Assembly: GCA_017476965.1 (NCBI GenBank)
Contig: JAFUXX010000103.1
Span: forward strand, 1-5,108
DNA: 5,108 nucleotides
Reading direction: 5' to 3'
DNA from: Kiritimatiellia bacterium
GTDB taxonomy: Bacteria > Verrucomicrobiota > Kiritimatiellia > RFP12 > UBA3636
The number at the start of each line of letters is the position of its first letter. Position 1 is the first letter of the stretch. The position numbers and the translations under genes are program-made. This document shows, piece by piece, positions 1 through 5,051 of this stretch. The notes below the pieces were generated by a model. It made no database searches. It worked only from the letters and a program-made list of their open reading frames with translations, and was not told where the DNA came from.

Positions 1-146
1 AGTTGGGGGTGGGTGGTGCAAGGTGTTTCTGGGGGGGAGGTGTTACTGGGGGCAGGGGGGGCAAGGTGCTGCTGGGGGTGGGTTTGGTGGCAAGGCGCTG
101 TTGTGGGTGGGTTTGGTGGCAAGGCATTGCAATGGGGTTCTGCAAG
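1..146. repeat. G-rich degenerate tandem repeat
   Basis: This stretch is strongly G-biased on the plus strand, with runs of four to seven G. It is built from diverging units of about 29 bases. The clearest pair shares GTGGGTTTGGTGGCAAGGC at 78-96 and 107-125, exactly 29 bases apart, and further diverged units lie at 9-60. The array may continue beyond the left edge of the window. Related sequence (GGCATTG and GGGTGGTGCAAG) reappears at 1379-1396 just before another REP, so the G-rich unit and the REP may form one composite repeat. The closely spaced G-runs could fold into a G-quadruplex. I see no convincing gene here. Confidence 0.7.
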
Positions 147-155
147 CTGAGGCTG

Positions 156-187
156 GCGTCTTGTAGCAACCCCCTTGCGGGGTTGCG
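156..187 (+). repeat. REP element upstream of the RAYT gene
   Basis: This 32-base REP begins with GCGTCTT, followed by GTAG at 163-166 and a hairpin with perfect 8-bp arms GCAACCCC and GGGGTTGC and loop CTTGC. The GTAG tetranucleotide at the hairpin foot is the mark used by REP-associated tyrosine transposases. It is identical over all 32 bases to the copy at 1396-1427. It lies 56 bases before the transposase start codon, in the leader region, so the hairpin could also affect expression of that gene. Confidence 0.85.
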
Positions 188-190
188 ATG

Positions 191-220
191 AGTTGCGCCC
201 CACCCCCTTGCGGCGTTGCG
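191..220 (+). repeat. degenerate REP fragment
   Basis: CACCCCCTTGCGGCGTTGCG at 201-220 matches the hairpin part of the preceding REP with only small changes. The GTAG and most of the left arm are lost, so the hairpin is impaired. It is probably a decayed tandem copy. Confidence 0.6.
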
Positions 221-243
221 GCAATTATGGCACCATCGTGGCC

Positions 244-1335
244 ATGAAGGCGCTTCCGCCAACCACCCGCCCGCACCACCGCCGGTACCCGGGCTACGAC
301 TACTCGCGCGGGGCTGCGGTGTTTGCCACGATTGCCACGGAGCCCCGCCGCCCGATATTCGGCCAGGTCCGTGATGGCGCGATGGTGCTTTCGGAATGCG
401 GCCACATCCTCGAAGCTTCCATCCGCGAAGCGGCCCCGAAAATCGGCGGCATCGCGCTGCATGCGCACGTGGTCATGCCCGACCACGCGCATTTGCGGTT
501 TCACGCGAACGCCGGGCTCGGCAATCCCGTTGCCACGATTGGCGCGTTCGTCGGGCGGATCAAGCAATTCTCCCAATGGCGGATAGCACGGAGCGGAGGG
601 CCGGACCATGTCTGGCAACGCGGCTACCACGACCACCTGTGCCTCTCGCGGCAAATGATCGACGCGGTCGACCGCTACATCGCGAACAACCCGCTCAAAT
701 GGTGGCTCATGCACGGCGACAAGTCGCTGCTGCACGTGCGCGAGCCGCTCGCCGCGGAATGGCTCCCTTCCGACGCCTTCTGGCGCGGCGTGGGCGCAAT
801 CGCGCCCGATCCCGGCCGGCCTCTCGTGGCGCTCAGGATTTCCCGCAATATCCCGGCCGAAAAGATCCCGGCCGTGGTCGAAGACTGCGTGAAAGGGGCC
901 GAAATCGGCGGGTACGTCTATGTATCCACGTTCTTCTCGCCCGGTGAACGCGCCGTGTTCCGCGCCGTGGCGGAGCGGACAAGTGCGCCGATGATCCACC
1001 TGCGCCACGACGCCATCGCATGGGCGTACCGCCCGAAGGGAATGGAGCCGGGGCTCTTCGCCTCCAGGCGGCTCCTCGCCATTGCGCGCATGGAAGCCAC
1101 AGACGCCCCGGCGGATCGCGCCTCGCTGCTCTGGCTCAATGCAAAGGCGTGCGAAATCGCCGCCGCCGCCTGGGGCAAAGCCGTGTACGCAAGGTACGAG
1201 GGGGGAAAGGTGGTGTGGAGCGCAACCCCGCAAGGGGGTTGCTACAGGACGCTTTGGATCGCAACCCCGCAAGGGGGTTGCTACAGGACGCCCGGGATCG
1301 CAACCCCGCAAGGGGGTTGCTACAGGACGCCATAG
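244..1335 (+). CDS. REP-associated tyrosine transposase (RAYT) with extra C-terminal domain
   Basis: This is a predicted single-strand DNA nuclease/transposase of the IS200/IS605-related Y1 HUH family that mobilises REP hairpins. The 363-residue protein has the HUH motif in MPDHAHL (His81, His83), the family block VWQRGYHDH (124-131), and the probable catalytic tyrosine Tyr145 in YIANNP. About residues 190-312 form an added domain with a beta-strand/glycine pattern (GGYVYVS, then SPGE at 232-235, then FASRRLLAIA at 272-281 and a LN..A helix). It recalls Rossmann folds of the DprA/SLOG type, but that part is inference. Residues 326-363 are three translated REP units. The ATG at 244 is preferred because the catalytic domain begins just after it. 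A TTG at 175 and a GTG at 238 are in frame but would translate REP leader. No clear Shine-Dalgarno is visible. REPs flank the gene on both sides, which supports the assignment. Ordinary RAYTs are much shorter (roughly 150-250 residues). Confidence 0.85.
   Translation: MKALPPTTRPHHRRYPGYDYSRGAAVFATIATEPRRPIFGQVRDGAMVLSECGHILEASIREAAPKIGGIALHAHVVMPDHAHLRFHANAGLGNPVATIGAFVGRIKQFSQWRIARSGGPDHVWQRGYHDHLCLSRQMIDAVDRYIANNPLKWWLMHGDKSLLHVREPLAAEWLPSDAFWRGVGAIAPDPGRPLVALRISRNIPAEKIPAVVEDCVKGAEIGGYVYVSTFFSPGERAVFRAVAERTSAPMIHLRHDAIAWAYRPKGMEPGLFASRRLLAIARMEATDAPADRASLLWLNAKACEIAAAAWGKAVYARYEGGKVVWSATPQGGCYRTLWIATPQGGCYRTPGIATPQGGCYRTP
1221..1330 (-). repeat. three tandem inverted REP units, 39-bp period
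   Basis: Three identical 32-base units lie at 1221-1252, 1260-1291 and 1299-1330, separated by 7-base spacers that differ (TTTGGAT, CCGGGAT). Each has arms GCAACCCC and GGGGTTGC with loop GCAAG. Each carries GTAG on the minus strand (CTAC at 1242, 1281 and 1320) and so lies opposite to the REPs at 156 and 1396. The period of 39 bases is exactly 13 codons, and all three lie inside the transposase reading frame. The hairpins have no T-tract and are not typical terminators. Confidence 0.9.
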
Positions 1336-1395
1336 GGCTGGGGCTGCAAGAGACACTAGAGGCGGTGCTACTAGATCTGGCATTGGGTGGTGCAA

Positions 1396-1427
1396 GCGTC
1401 TTGTAGCAACCCCCTTGCGGGGTTGCG
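1396..1427 (+). repeat. REP element downstream, forming a BIME with the inverted array
   Basis: This copy is identical over 32 bases to the REP at 156-187 (GTAG at 1403-1406). It differs from the inverted units only by AAG versus AGG in the tail. With the inverted copy ending at 1330 it makes an inverted REP pair separated by 65 bases, the layout called a BIME in enterobacteria. A plus-strand transcript of the pair could fold into a long hairpin. Confidence 0.85.
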
Positions 1428-1430
1428 ACC

Positions 1431-1446
1431 AAGGGGGTTGCGACGC
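1431..1446 (-). repeat. truncated REP fragment
   Basis: AAGGGGGTTGCGACGC resembles the 3' half of the inverted REP unit, with its GTAG-bearing tail reduced to GACGC. It directly follows the complete REP and ends just before the stop codon of the next minus-strand gene remnant. It is probably a decayed copy. Confidence 0.5.
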
Positions 1447-1451
1447 CAGCA

Positions 1452-1625
1452 TCACCGCACGATCATCACGAAGCCGCCGTCCGGGCCGCCGGGCACGATT
1501 TCACCGGTGACGGCGAGCGACGAGCCGGTGGCGAGGCCGGTGTTCGCGATCGTGCCGGTGCCGACGAGGTTGCCGATGGTTTGCGCCACGGCGGCGTCGT
1601 TGTTGTGCAAGGTGAGCGTGCCGCC
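1452..1625 (-). pseudogene. C-terminal remnant of an autotransporter-type beta-strand repeat protein
   Basis: The last 57 codons before the TGA at 1452-1454 read as GGTLTLHNNDAAVAQTIGNL followed by a run rich in G, T, A and V and ending GGFVMIVR. The pattern L.L...A.V..L.G.GTIAN..L.VTGEI.PGG is typical of autotransporter-associated beta-strand repeats in large secreted surface proteins. The frame stays open further upstream to 1811, but the residues there turn arginine-rich and stop resembling such a protein. In the same place another frame gives a better protein (the GH115-like remnant). The N-terminal bulk of this gene is therefore gone, replaced by unrelated coding DNA at about 1625. Presumably non-functional. 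Confidence 0.6.
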
Positions 1626-2112
1626 CGCTCCGCGTGGCGGCGCGCACAGGCGAGGTCGCGAAGGGCCTTTGCCTCGACTGCGGCGGCAAGTTCCGCGTAG
1701 ATCTCGGAAGAGAGGCGCATGAACGCGGCGGGGTAGCCGAAGCGCTCGAAGAGCTGCCGCCGCGCGGCGCGGCCGAGACCCTTCGAGGCGCGCGCGACCT
1801 GCTCCAGGCACCGCCCGAACGCCGCGGCCTGCGCCCGCGCGCGGATACCGGCGCGGGCGGTGTCCGCCAGCTCAGGCAGTAGCTCGCGCACGCGATGGTG
1901 TTGAATCCGGCGCGCACGGCGGATTCGCAAATCGCGTCCATGAGCGCCGGACCGAAGCATGCGTCGTAGCGCGGATAGTCGATTGCGCGGCGCCCGTTTT
2001 CCTCCGGACGGAACCCGTTGAGGAAATCTTCGTCGTTCACGAACCACCCGCGGAAGCGGAACGACGGATCGCCCTGGTGGATGCGGATGCCGTCCGGCCA
2101 GACGCGCTCGCG
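1626..2112 (-). pseudogene. remnant of a GH115-like (alpha-glucuronidase-type) glycoside hydrolase
   Basis: Two pieces in different frames make up this remnant. The upstream piece (about 2112 down to 1879) includes FRGWFVNDEDFLNGF, then YDACFGPALMDAICESAVRAG and FNTIACASY. It resembles the GH115 block with RGIFINDE followed by a helix ending in N.lWPaMW. The downstream piece (about 1885 down to 1630) starts ELLPELADTARAG and includes RQLFERFGYPAAFMRLSSEI and a helical alanine-rich end. It resembles the late GH115 region around LYPVkAsa. In an intact enzyme these blocks lie some hundreds of residues apart, so an internal deletion is likely at about 1880-1890. The N-terminus is missing at about 2105-2116, where the opposite-strand regulator remnant begins. 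GH115 enzymes remove glucuronic acid from xylan. The family call comes from memory of motifs; a related hydrolase family is possible. Confidence 0.5.
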
Positions 2113-2861
2113 CGCTTTCGGCGCTTCGCGCGCGAAGCGGGGTGGAACCTCATGCCCGTTTCGCGGATCGTCGGCGGCGCGGGCGGACTGGGCGGCTGGC
2201 GGGGGGACTGCGCGCTCGTCACGCTGCGGGAAGACCCGGCGGCGGTTTCGTTCGTGTCGGCGCTGCGGCGCAAGGGAGTGCCGGTGGTGGACATCACGGA
2301 AGAGCGCCCGGAGATCAGGATCCCGCGCGTGTGCCTCGACAACGCGGCGGTCGGAAGAGCCGTCGCGGAGCATTTCGCGGAGCGCAACTACAGGCACGCC
2401 GCGTGGTTCTCGACGTACTGGATGAACGTGCAGGCGGAGCGCTTCGCGGGATTCGAAGCGCGGTGGAAAGAACTGGGGCGCGGGGGCGGCGGCGACGTGG
2501 CGCGCTGGGTGCTTTGCGAAGACGTGCCGGCGGGGCGGCGCAACGACTCGCGCGCGCGCTGGCGCTGATCGGCGAAAACATCTCCGGGCCGTGGGGCGTG
2601 GCGCAGCTGTGCGAAGCGCTGGGCGTGCCGCAGCTGCGGCTGGAGCGCCATTTTTCGGCGGAACTCGGCCGCACGCCCGGCGCGGAAATACTGAGGCAGC
2701 GCCTCGCAAGGGCGAAGGCGCTGCTGCTCGAAACGGAGATGCCGCTCGCAGAAGTCGCGGCGCGGTGCGGCTTCTGCAACGCCTCGTACCTCTCCAACCT
2801 CTTCCGGCGCGAGACGGGACTCGCCCCGCGGGCGTGGAGGAAAGCCGCCGAGCGGGGCTAG
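2104..2861 (+). pseudogene. XylR-like AraC-family regulator, broken by internal deletion
   Basis: The first piece (about 2104-2545) reads FAREAGWNLMPVSRIVGGAG, VPVVDITEERPE, IPRVCLDNAAVGRAVAEHF and ERFAGFEARWKELG. This is the first half of the periplasmic-binding-protein-like sugar sensor of XylR-type regulators. It ends at a TGA at 2566-2568. The second piece, in another frame (about 2544-2861), is a complete AraC DNA-binding domain: RLARALALIGENISGPWGV, LERHFSAELGRTPGAEILRQ, then AEVAARCGFCNASYLSNLFR and RETGLAPRAWRKA. The second half of the sensor domain, normally well over 100 residues, is absent, so the break is a deletion and not a simple one-base slip. The first residues of the protein are also missing. 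A GTG at 2077 opens the first piece, but the codons before about 2104 are better explained as the minus-strand hydrolase. The stop overlaps that of the DUF362 gene in a shared CTAG at 2858-2861. Confidence 0.75.
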
Positions 2862-3880
2862 TCGACGCGCTCGACGGAGGGAGGCTCCTGCCCCTCGTCG
2901 AGCGAAACGAGCCGGTAGGCGCGCGCGCCGTAGCCGAGCGATTCGGCGTGTTCGAGGATGTGCGGGCCGAGACGCGTTTCGATGCGCTCGCGCAGGGAAG
3001 CGGAAGTCTTGGGGTCGGAAGCGTAGACGAGGTCCACGCACGCGGCGTCGAGCGCTACGGGATCGAGCGAAGCGAGGATGCCGACGTCCGCCATCTCCGG
3101 CGGGTGCGGGTGGCCGTCGCAATCGCAGTCGATCGAAAGGTTGTTCATGACGCTCACGTAGACCGCGCGGTCGCCCATGAAATCCACGACCGCGCCCGCG
3201 GCCTCGGCCATCGACTCGATGAAGTCCTTCTGCGGCGGGAGGTTGTTCCAGCAATCCGGCGTCTTGTCCGTCCTGCCGGCGGAGTGGATGCGGGCCTTGC
3301 CCGCCGTGGACGCCACGCCGATCGACAGGTTCTTGAGCGCGCCGCCGAAACCGCCCATCATGTGGCCCTTGAAGTGGTTGAGTATCACGAACCCGTCGTA
3401 GTCGGCGAAAGCGGCGCCGATCCTGTCTTTCGCGAGGTGCGCCGAGCCCTCCGGGCACGGGATTTCCTTCTCGGCGAACTCGTCCATGATCACGACCTTG
3501 GCGATGCTTTCGAACCCGTGGTCGGCGATCGTCCGGCGGTGGTCGGCGGTATCCTGCCGCGAGCCGCCGTATGCGGTGTTGCACTCGACGATGTCCGCTC
3601 CGAGGGACCGGACGAGCTTGCCGATGAGGGCTGGCTTGAGGTAGTGCGTGTTGCCGGCTTCGCCGGTGGAGATCTTCACGGCGACCTTCCTGCCTTCGAG
3701 AGGACGGCCGAGTGCCTTGTAGGCGCGGACCAGGCCGTCCGGCGTGATGTCGTGCGTGAAAAACACTGTTGCCGGTTCTTTCATGTCGGATGCCGGCGGC
3801 GACGCGGCCGGCGCGCTTGCTTGGGCTTGGAAGAGCGCGGCGGCGACGGCCGCGGCGGAAAACGGCGCGGGGGCTTTCAT
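2858..3880 (-). CDS. DUF362 domain protein with signal-peptide-like N-terminus
   Basis: This 340-residue protein of the DUF362 family (PF04015) has no biochemical role that I can name. Family-like blocks are KVAVKISTGE (65-74), ADIVECNTAYGG (95-106), HFKGHMMGGFGGALKN (169-184), then VMNNLSIDCDCD (244-255) and ILASLDPVALDAACVDLVY (268-286). The DCDCD cysteines and other conserved Cys/His/Asp residues suggest metal or Fe-S binding, which is inference. No separate ferredoxin domain is fused. Residues 1-33 form an alanine-rich stretch with one lysine and an A-S-A site, like a weak signal peptide. The family core starts at Met33 (ATG at 3784), an alternative start that would give a cytoplasmic protein of 308 residues. 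The longer start is preferred because its ATG overlaps the TGA of the upstream gene (ATGA at 3877-3880), typical of translational coupling. It is the last gene of a three-gene operon. Confidence 0.85.
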   Translation of the reverse strand: MKAPAPFSAAAVAAALFQAQASAPAASPPASDMKEPATVFFTHDITPDGLVRAYKALGRPLEGRKVAVKISTGEAGNTHYLKPALIGKLVRSLGADIVECNTAYGGSRQDTADHRRTIADHGFESIAKVVIMDEFAEKEIPCPEGSAHLAKDRIGAAFADYDGFVILNHFKGHMMGGFGGALKNLSIGVASTAGKARIHSAGRTDKTPDCWNNLPPQKDFIESMAEAAGAVVDFMGDRAVYVSVMNNLSIDCDCDGHPHPPEMADVGILASLDPVALDAACVDLVYASDPKTSASLRERIETRLGPHILEHAESLGYGARAYRLVSLDEGQEPPSVERVD

Positions 3881-4164
3881 GCCGCGGGCGCCAACGTCCG
3901 CGATTCGCGGACGCGCAGGAATGCGAAAAGGACGGCGGCGCAGGCGAGGACGAGAGCCCCGAGCGCGGCGTCGCCTGCGGAAAGGTCGAAAAACCCCTCC
4001 CCTTCCGCGAACGAAAAGACGCAGTCGACGCTCCACATCAGGGCCGCGCCCCAGAGCGCCAGCGCCGTGGTGCCGAGCGCGGAAGCGGGACGCCCCGCGC
4101 GGCGGGCGAGGAAAAACGCGGCCGAAACTGCGATCGCGGCGGCGATCGACATGATTTCGCACAT
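3877..4164 (-). CDS. small membrane protein, three predicted spans
   Basis: This 95-residue hydrophobic protein of unknown function starts MCEIMSIAAAIAVSAAFFLA. Predicted spans are about residues 4-20, 28-50 and 64-83, with a basic loop (RRAGR) after the first span and a basic end (RVRESR), which puts those sides in the cytoplasm. Cys2, Asp47 and Cys48 (WSVDCVF) and Cys75 lie in or next to membrane segments. A perfect AAGGAGG Shine-Dalgarno sequence (minus strand, 4173-4179) lies 8 bases before the ATG, inside the last codons of the upstream gene, which fixes the start. Only three bases separate the two genes. Its stop overlaps the DUF362 start. The pairing suggests it acts with the 118-residue protein in one membrane complex (inference). 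Confidence 0.75.
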   Translation of the reverse strand: MCEIMSIAAAIAVSAAFFLARRAGRPASALGTTALALWGAALMWSVDCVFSFAEGEGFFDLSAGDAALGALVLACAAVLFAFLRVRESRTLAPAA

Positions 4165-4167
4165 GGC

Positions 4168-4524
4168 CTAGGCCTCCTTGGCGGCGGCGGCGCGGCGCTC
4201 CTCGGCCGAGGCGATCAGGACCATCACGGCCCACGCGGCGGTGACGAGCACCGCCATCGCCACGCCCACGGTCGCGATCTCGCGGAGCATGCCGGCCGTG
4301 TCCCCTTCCGCGACCGCGGTGAGGAACGGATACTTCCAGGTGATTTCGCCGTGCCAGACGTGTTCGACGGCGAGAAGCGCGCTGCCGCCGAAAAGCATCT
4401 TCTGGAGCCAGCCGAGACGGCGGACGAAAGGATTGGCGGATTCTCCGCCCTTGCGGTTCTTGGCCGCGGATTTGGCGGCGGTGACGACGAGGGCTTCTGC
4501 GAGAGGTGCGGTGAAACAGGCCAT
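4168..4524 (-). CDS. small membrane protein with MACF N-terminus
   Basis: This 118-residue protein starts MACFTAPLAEALVVTAAKSA. It continues with a charged stretch (AKNRKGGES), a hydrophobic segment at about 36-57 with conserved-looking aromatic and histidine residues (LAVEHVWHGEITWKYPFLTA, 51-70), and a strong membrane span at about 82-106, ending in a basic tail. I recall similar short proteins with an ACF..P..EA start in anaerobes, without an assigned function. Cys3 and the two histidines (55, 58) could bind a metal or cofactor, which is speculation. It is the first gene of the operon and lies about 95 bases downstream of a predicted promoter start. No clear Shine-Dalgarno is visible before its ATG, in contrast to the next gene. 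It may be a partner of the following 95-residue membrane protein. Confidence 0.75.
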   Translation of the reverse strand: MACFTAPLAEALVVTAAKSAAKNRKGGESANPFVRRLGWLQKMLFGGSALLAVEHVWHGEITWKYPFLTAVAEGDTAGMLREIATVGVAMAVLVTAAWAVMVLIASAEERRAAAAKEA

Positions 4525-4560
4525 GGCTTGAACTTTTCGTTTGGCGCGCTTGGGAAAACC

Positions 4561-4592
4561 CTTCCCGCGGACCCGGCGCCTGGAGCGGGAAG
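4561..4592 (-). promoter_or_regulatory. stem-loop in the leader of the minus-strand operon
   Basis: Perfect 8-bp arms CTTCCCGC (4561-4568) and GCGGGAAG (4585-4592) enclose a 16-base loop. The stem lies in the predicted untranslated leader, 36 bases before the first start codon. On the minus strand the second arm is followed at once by GGTTTTCCC, which can pair with the same GGGAA in a competing hairpin. It has no long T-tract, so it is not a standard terminator. Confidence 0.4.
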
Positions 4593-4625
4593 CCGATGCC
4601 GGCCGCAGCGCGGCGCGACGCAGGA

Positions 4626-4656
4626 ATTGTACCGCTTTGCGCCGGATTCAAGTCAA
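4626..4656 (-). promoter_or_regulatory. sigma-70-type promoter for the three-gene minus-strand operon
   Basis: On the minus strand, TTGACT (4656-4651) is followed after 19 bases by TACAAT (4631-4626). Each hexamer differs from consensus by one base. Transcription would start near 4619 and leave a leader of about 95 bases. The hexamers stand out in very GC-rich surroundings, which raises confidence. Confidence 0.6.
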
Positions 4657-4679
4657 GCGAAAAAACGCTCCCCGCGGCC

Positions 4680-4732
4680 GGAAAACGCGGCCGCGCCGCG
4701 CCGCCGCCCCGCGGAAAACCTGAGCGGCCGCG
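4680..4732 (+). repeat. short direct repeat between divergent promoters
   Basis: GGAAAACGCGGCCGCG (4680-4695) recurs as GGAAAACCTGAGCGGCCGCG (4713-4732) with a four-base insertion. Each copy ends in the palindrome GCGGCCGC. The pair lies between the two divergent promoters and could be a regulator-binding site, or chance in GC-rich DNA. Confidence 0.3.
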
Positions 4733-4740
4733 TCCGGGGG

Positions 4741-4770
4741 TTGCCACGGCGGGGCCGCATGTGGTATCCT
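4741..4770 (+). promoter_or_regulatory. extended -10 promoter for the small membrane protein gene
   Basis: TTGCCA (4741-4746) is followed after 18 bases by TATCCT (4765-4770), preceded by the TG of an extended -10 (TGGTATCCT, 4762-4770). Transcription would start near 4777 and leave a leader of about 35 bases. Confidence 0.55.
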
Positions 4771-4811
4771 TCGCCGCGTTCGCGCGGCATCCTGCGCGTC
4801 AAGGATTCCAC

Positions 4812-5051
4812 ATGAAGACACTCACGCTCAAGTCATCCCCGGGCGGCGCTCCCGCCGCTCCCGCGCAACCCTCCCAGCAGCAGGAAGGCATCTACGTGGC
4901 CAGCCGCCACCGCAATCCGCTGGAAACCGGCGAAGCGGTGAAGCGCGAAAACTGGACTTGGGCCGGCATCCTCGCCATCGTGGCGACGATCCTCTTCGCG
5001 GTCCTGCTCGCCCTCCAGTACACGGACTGGACGGCGCTCAAAGTCGCCTGA
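4812..5051 (+). CDS. short single-span membrane protein, unknown function
   Basis: This 79-residue protein starts MKTLTLKSSPGGAPAAPAQP and then SQQQEGIYVASRHRNPLETG. It is a disordered, proline/alanine-rich N-terminal part followed by one membrane span at about residues 49-69 and a short tail (DWTALKVA). Basic residues before the span (RHR at 32-34, KR at 44-45) predict a cytoplasmic N-terminus and a periplasmic C-terminus. The start at 4812 is supported by AAGGA at 4801-4805, six bases upstream, and by the promoter at 4741-4770. The frame is open further upstream to 4596, but that part has no gene-like sequence and crosses the promoter. I do not recognise the family. It is divergent from the three-gene membrane operon and may share regulation with it. 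Confidence 0.75.
   Translation: MKTLTLKSSPGGAPAAPAQPSQQQEGIYVASRHRNPLETGEAVKRENWTWAGILAIVATILFAVLLALQYTDWTALKVA

Noticed and set aside
1221..1330. CRISPR array
   Set aside because: The repeats have a 32-base unit, but the intervening sequences are only 7 bases, there are just three copies, and they are hairpin REPs next to a RAYT with no cas genes.
1221..1330. Rho-independent terminators formed by the REP hairpins
   Set aside because: The stems are GC-rich but none is followed by a T-tract, and two of the three would lie well inside the reading frame.
43..1455. Minus-strand open frame of 470 codons across the RAYT region
   Set aside because: It is the antisense shadow of the transposase. 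The plus strand shows HUH, WQ and YI..NP motifs in order, while this frame shows only arginine/proline-rich sequence and REP translations.
2077..2568. Intact short protein of 163 codons from the GTG at 2077
   Set aside because: It is the broken first half of the XylR-like regulator; its first codons belong to the opposite-strand hydrolase remnant and its last ones lie past the deletion point.
2591..4171. Plus-strand open frame of 526 codons
   Set aside because: It lies opposite the DUF362 and membrane protein genes. It is long because of high GC and has no recognisable domains.
3881..4747. Extended start for the DUF362 gene, up to 629 codons
   Set aside because: The upstream part overlaps two membrane protein genes in another frame and reads as arginine-rich nonsense. 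The ATGA overlap supports the start at 3880.
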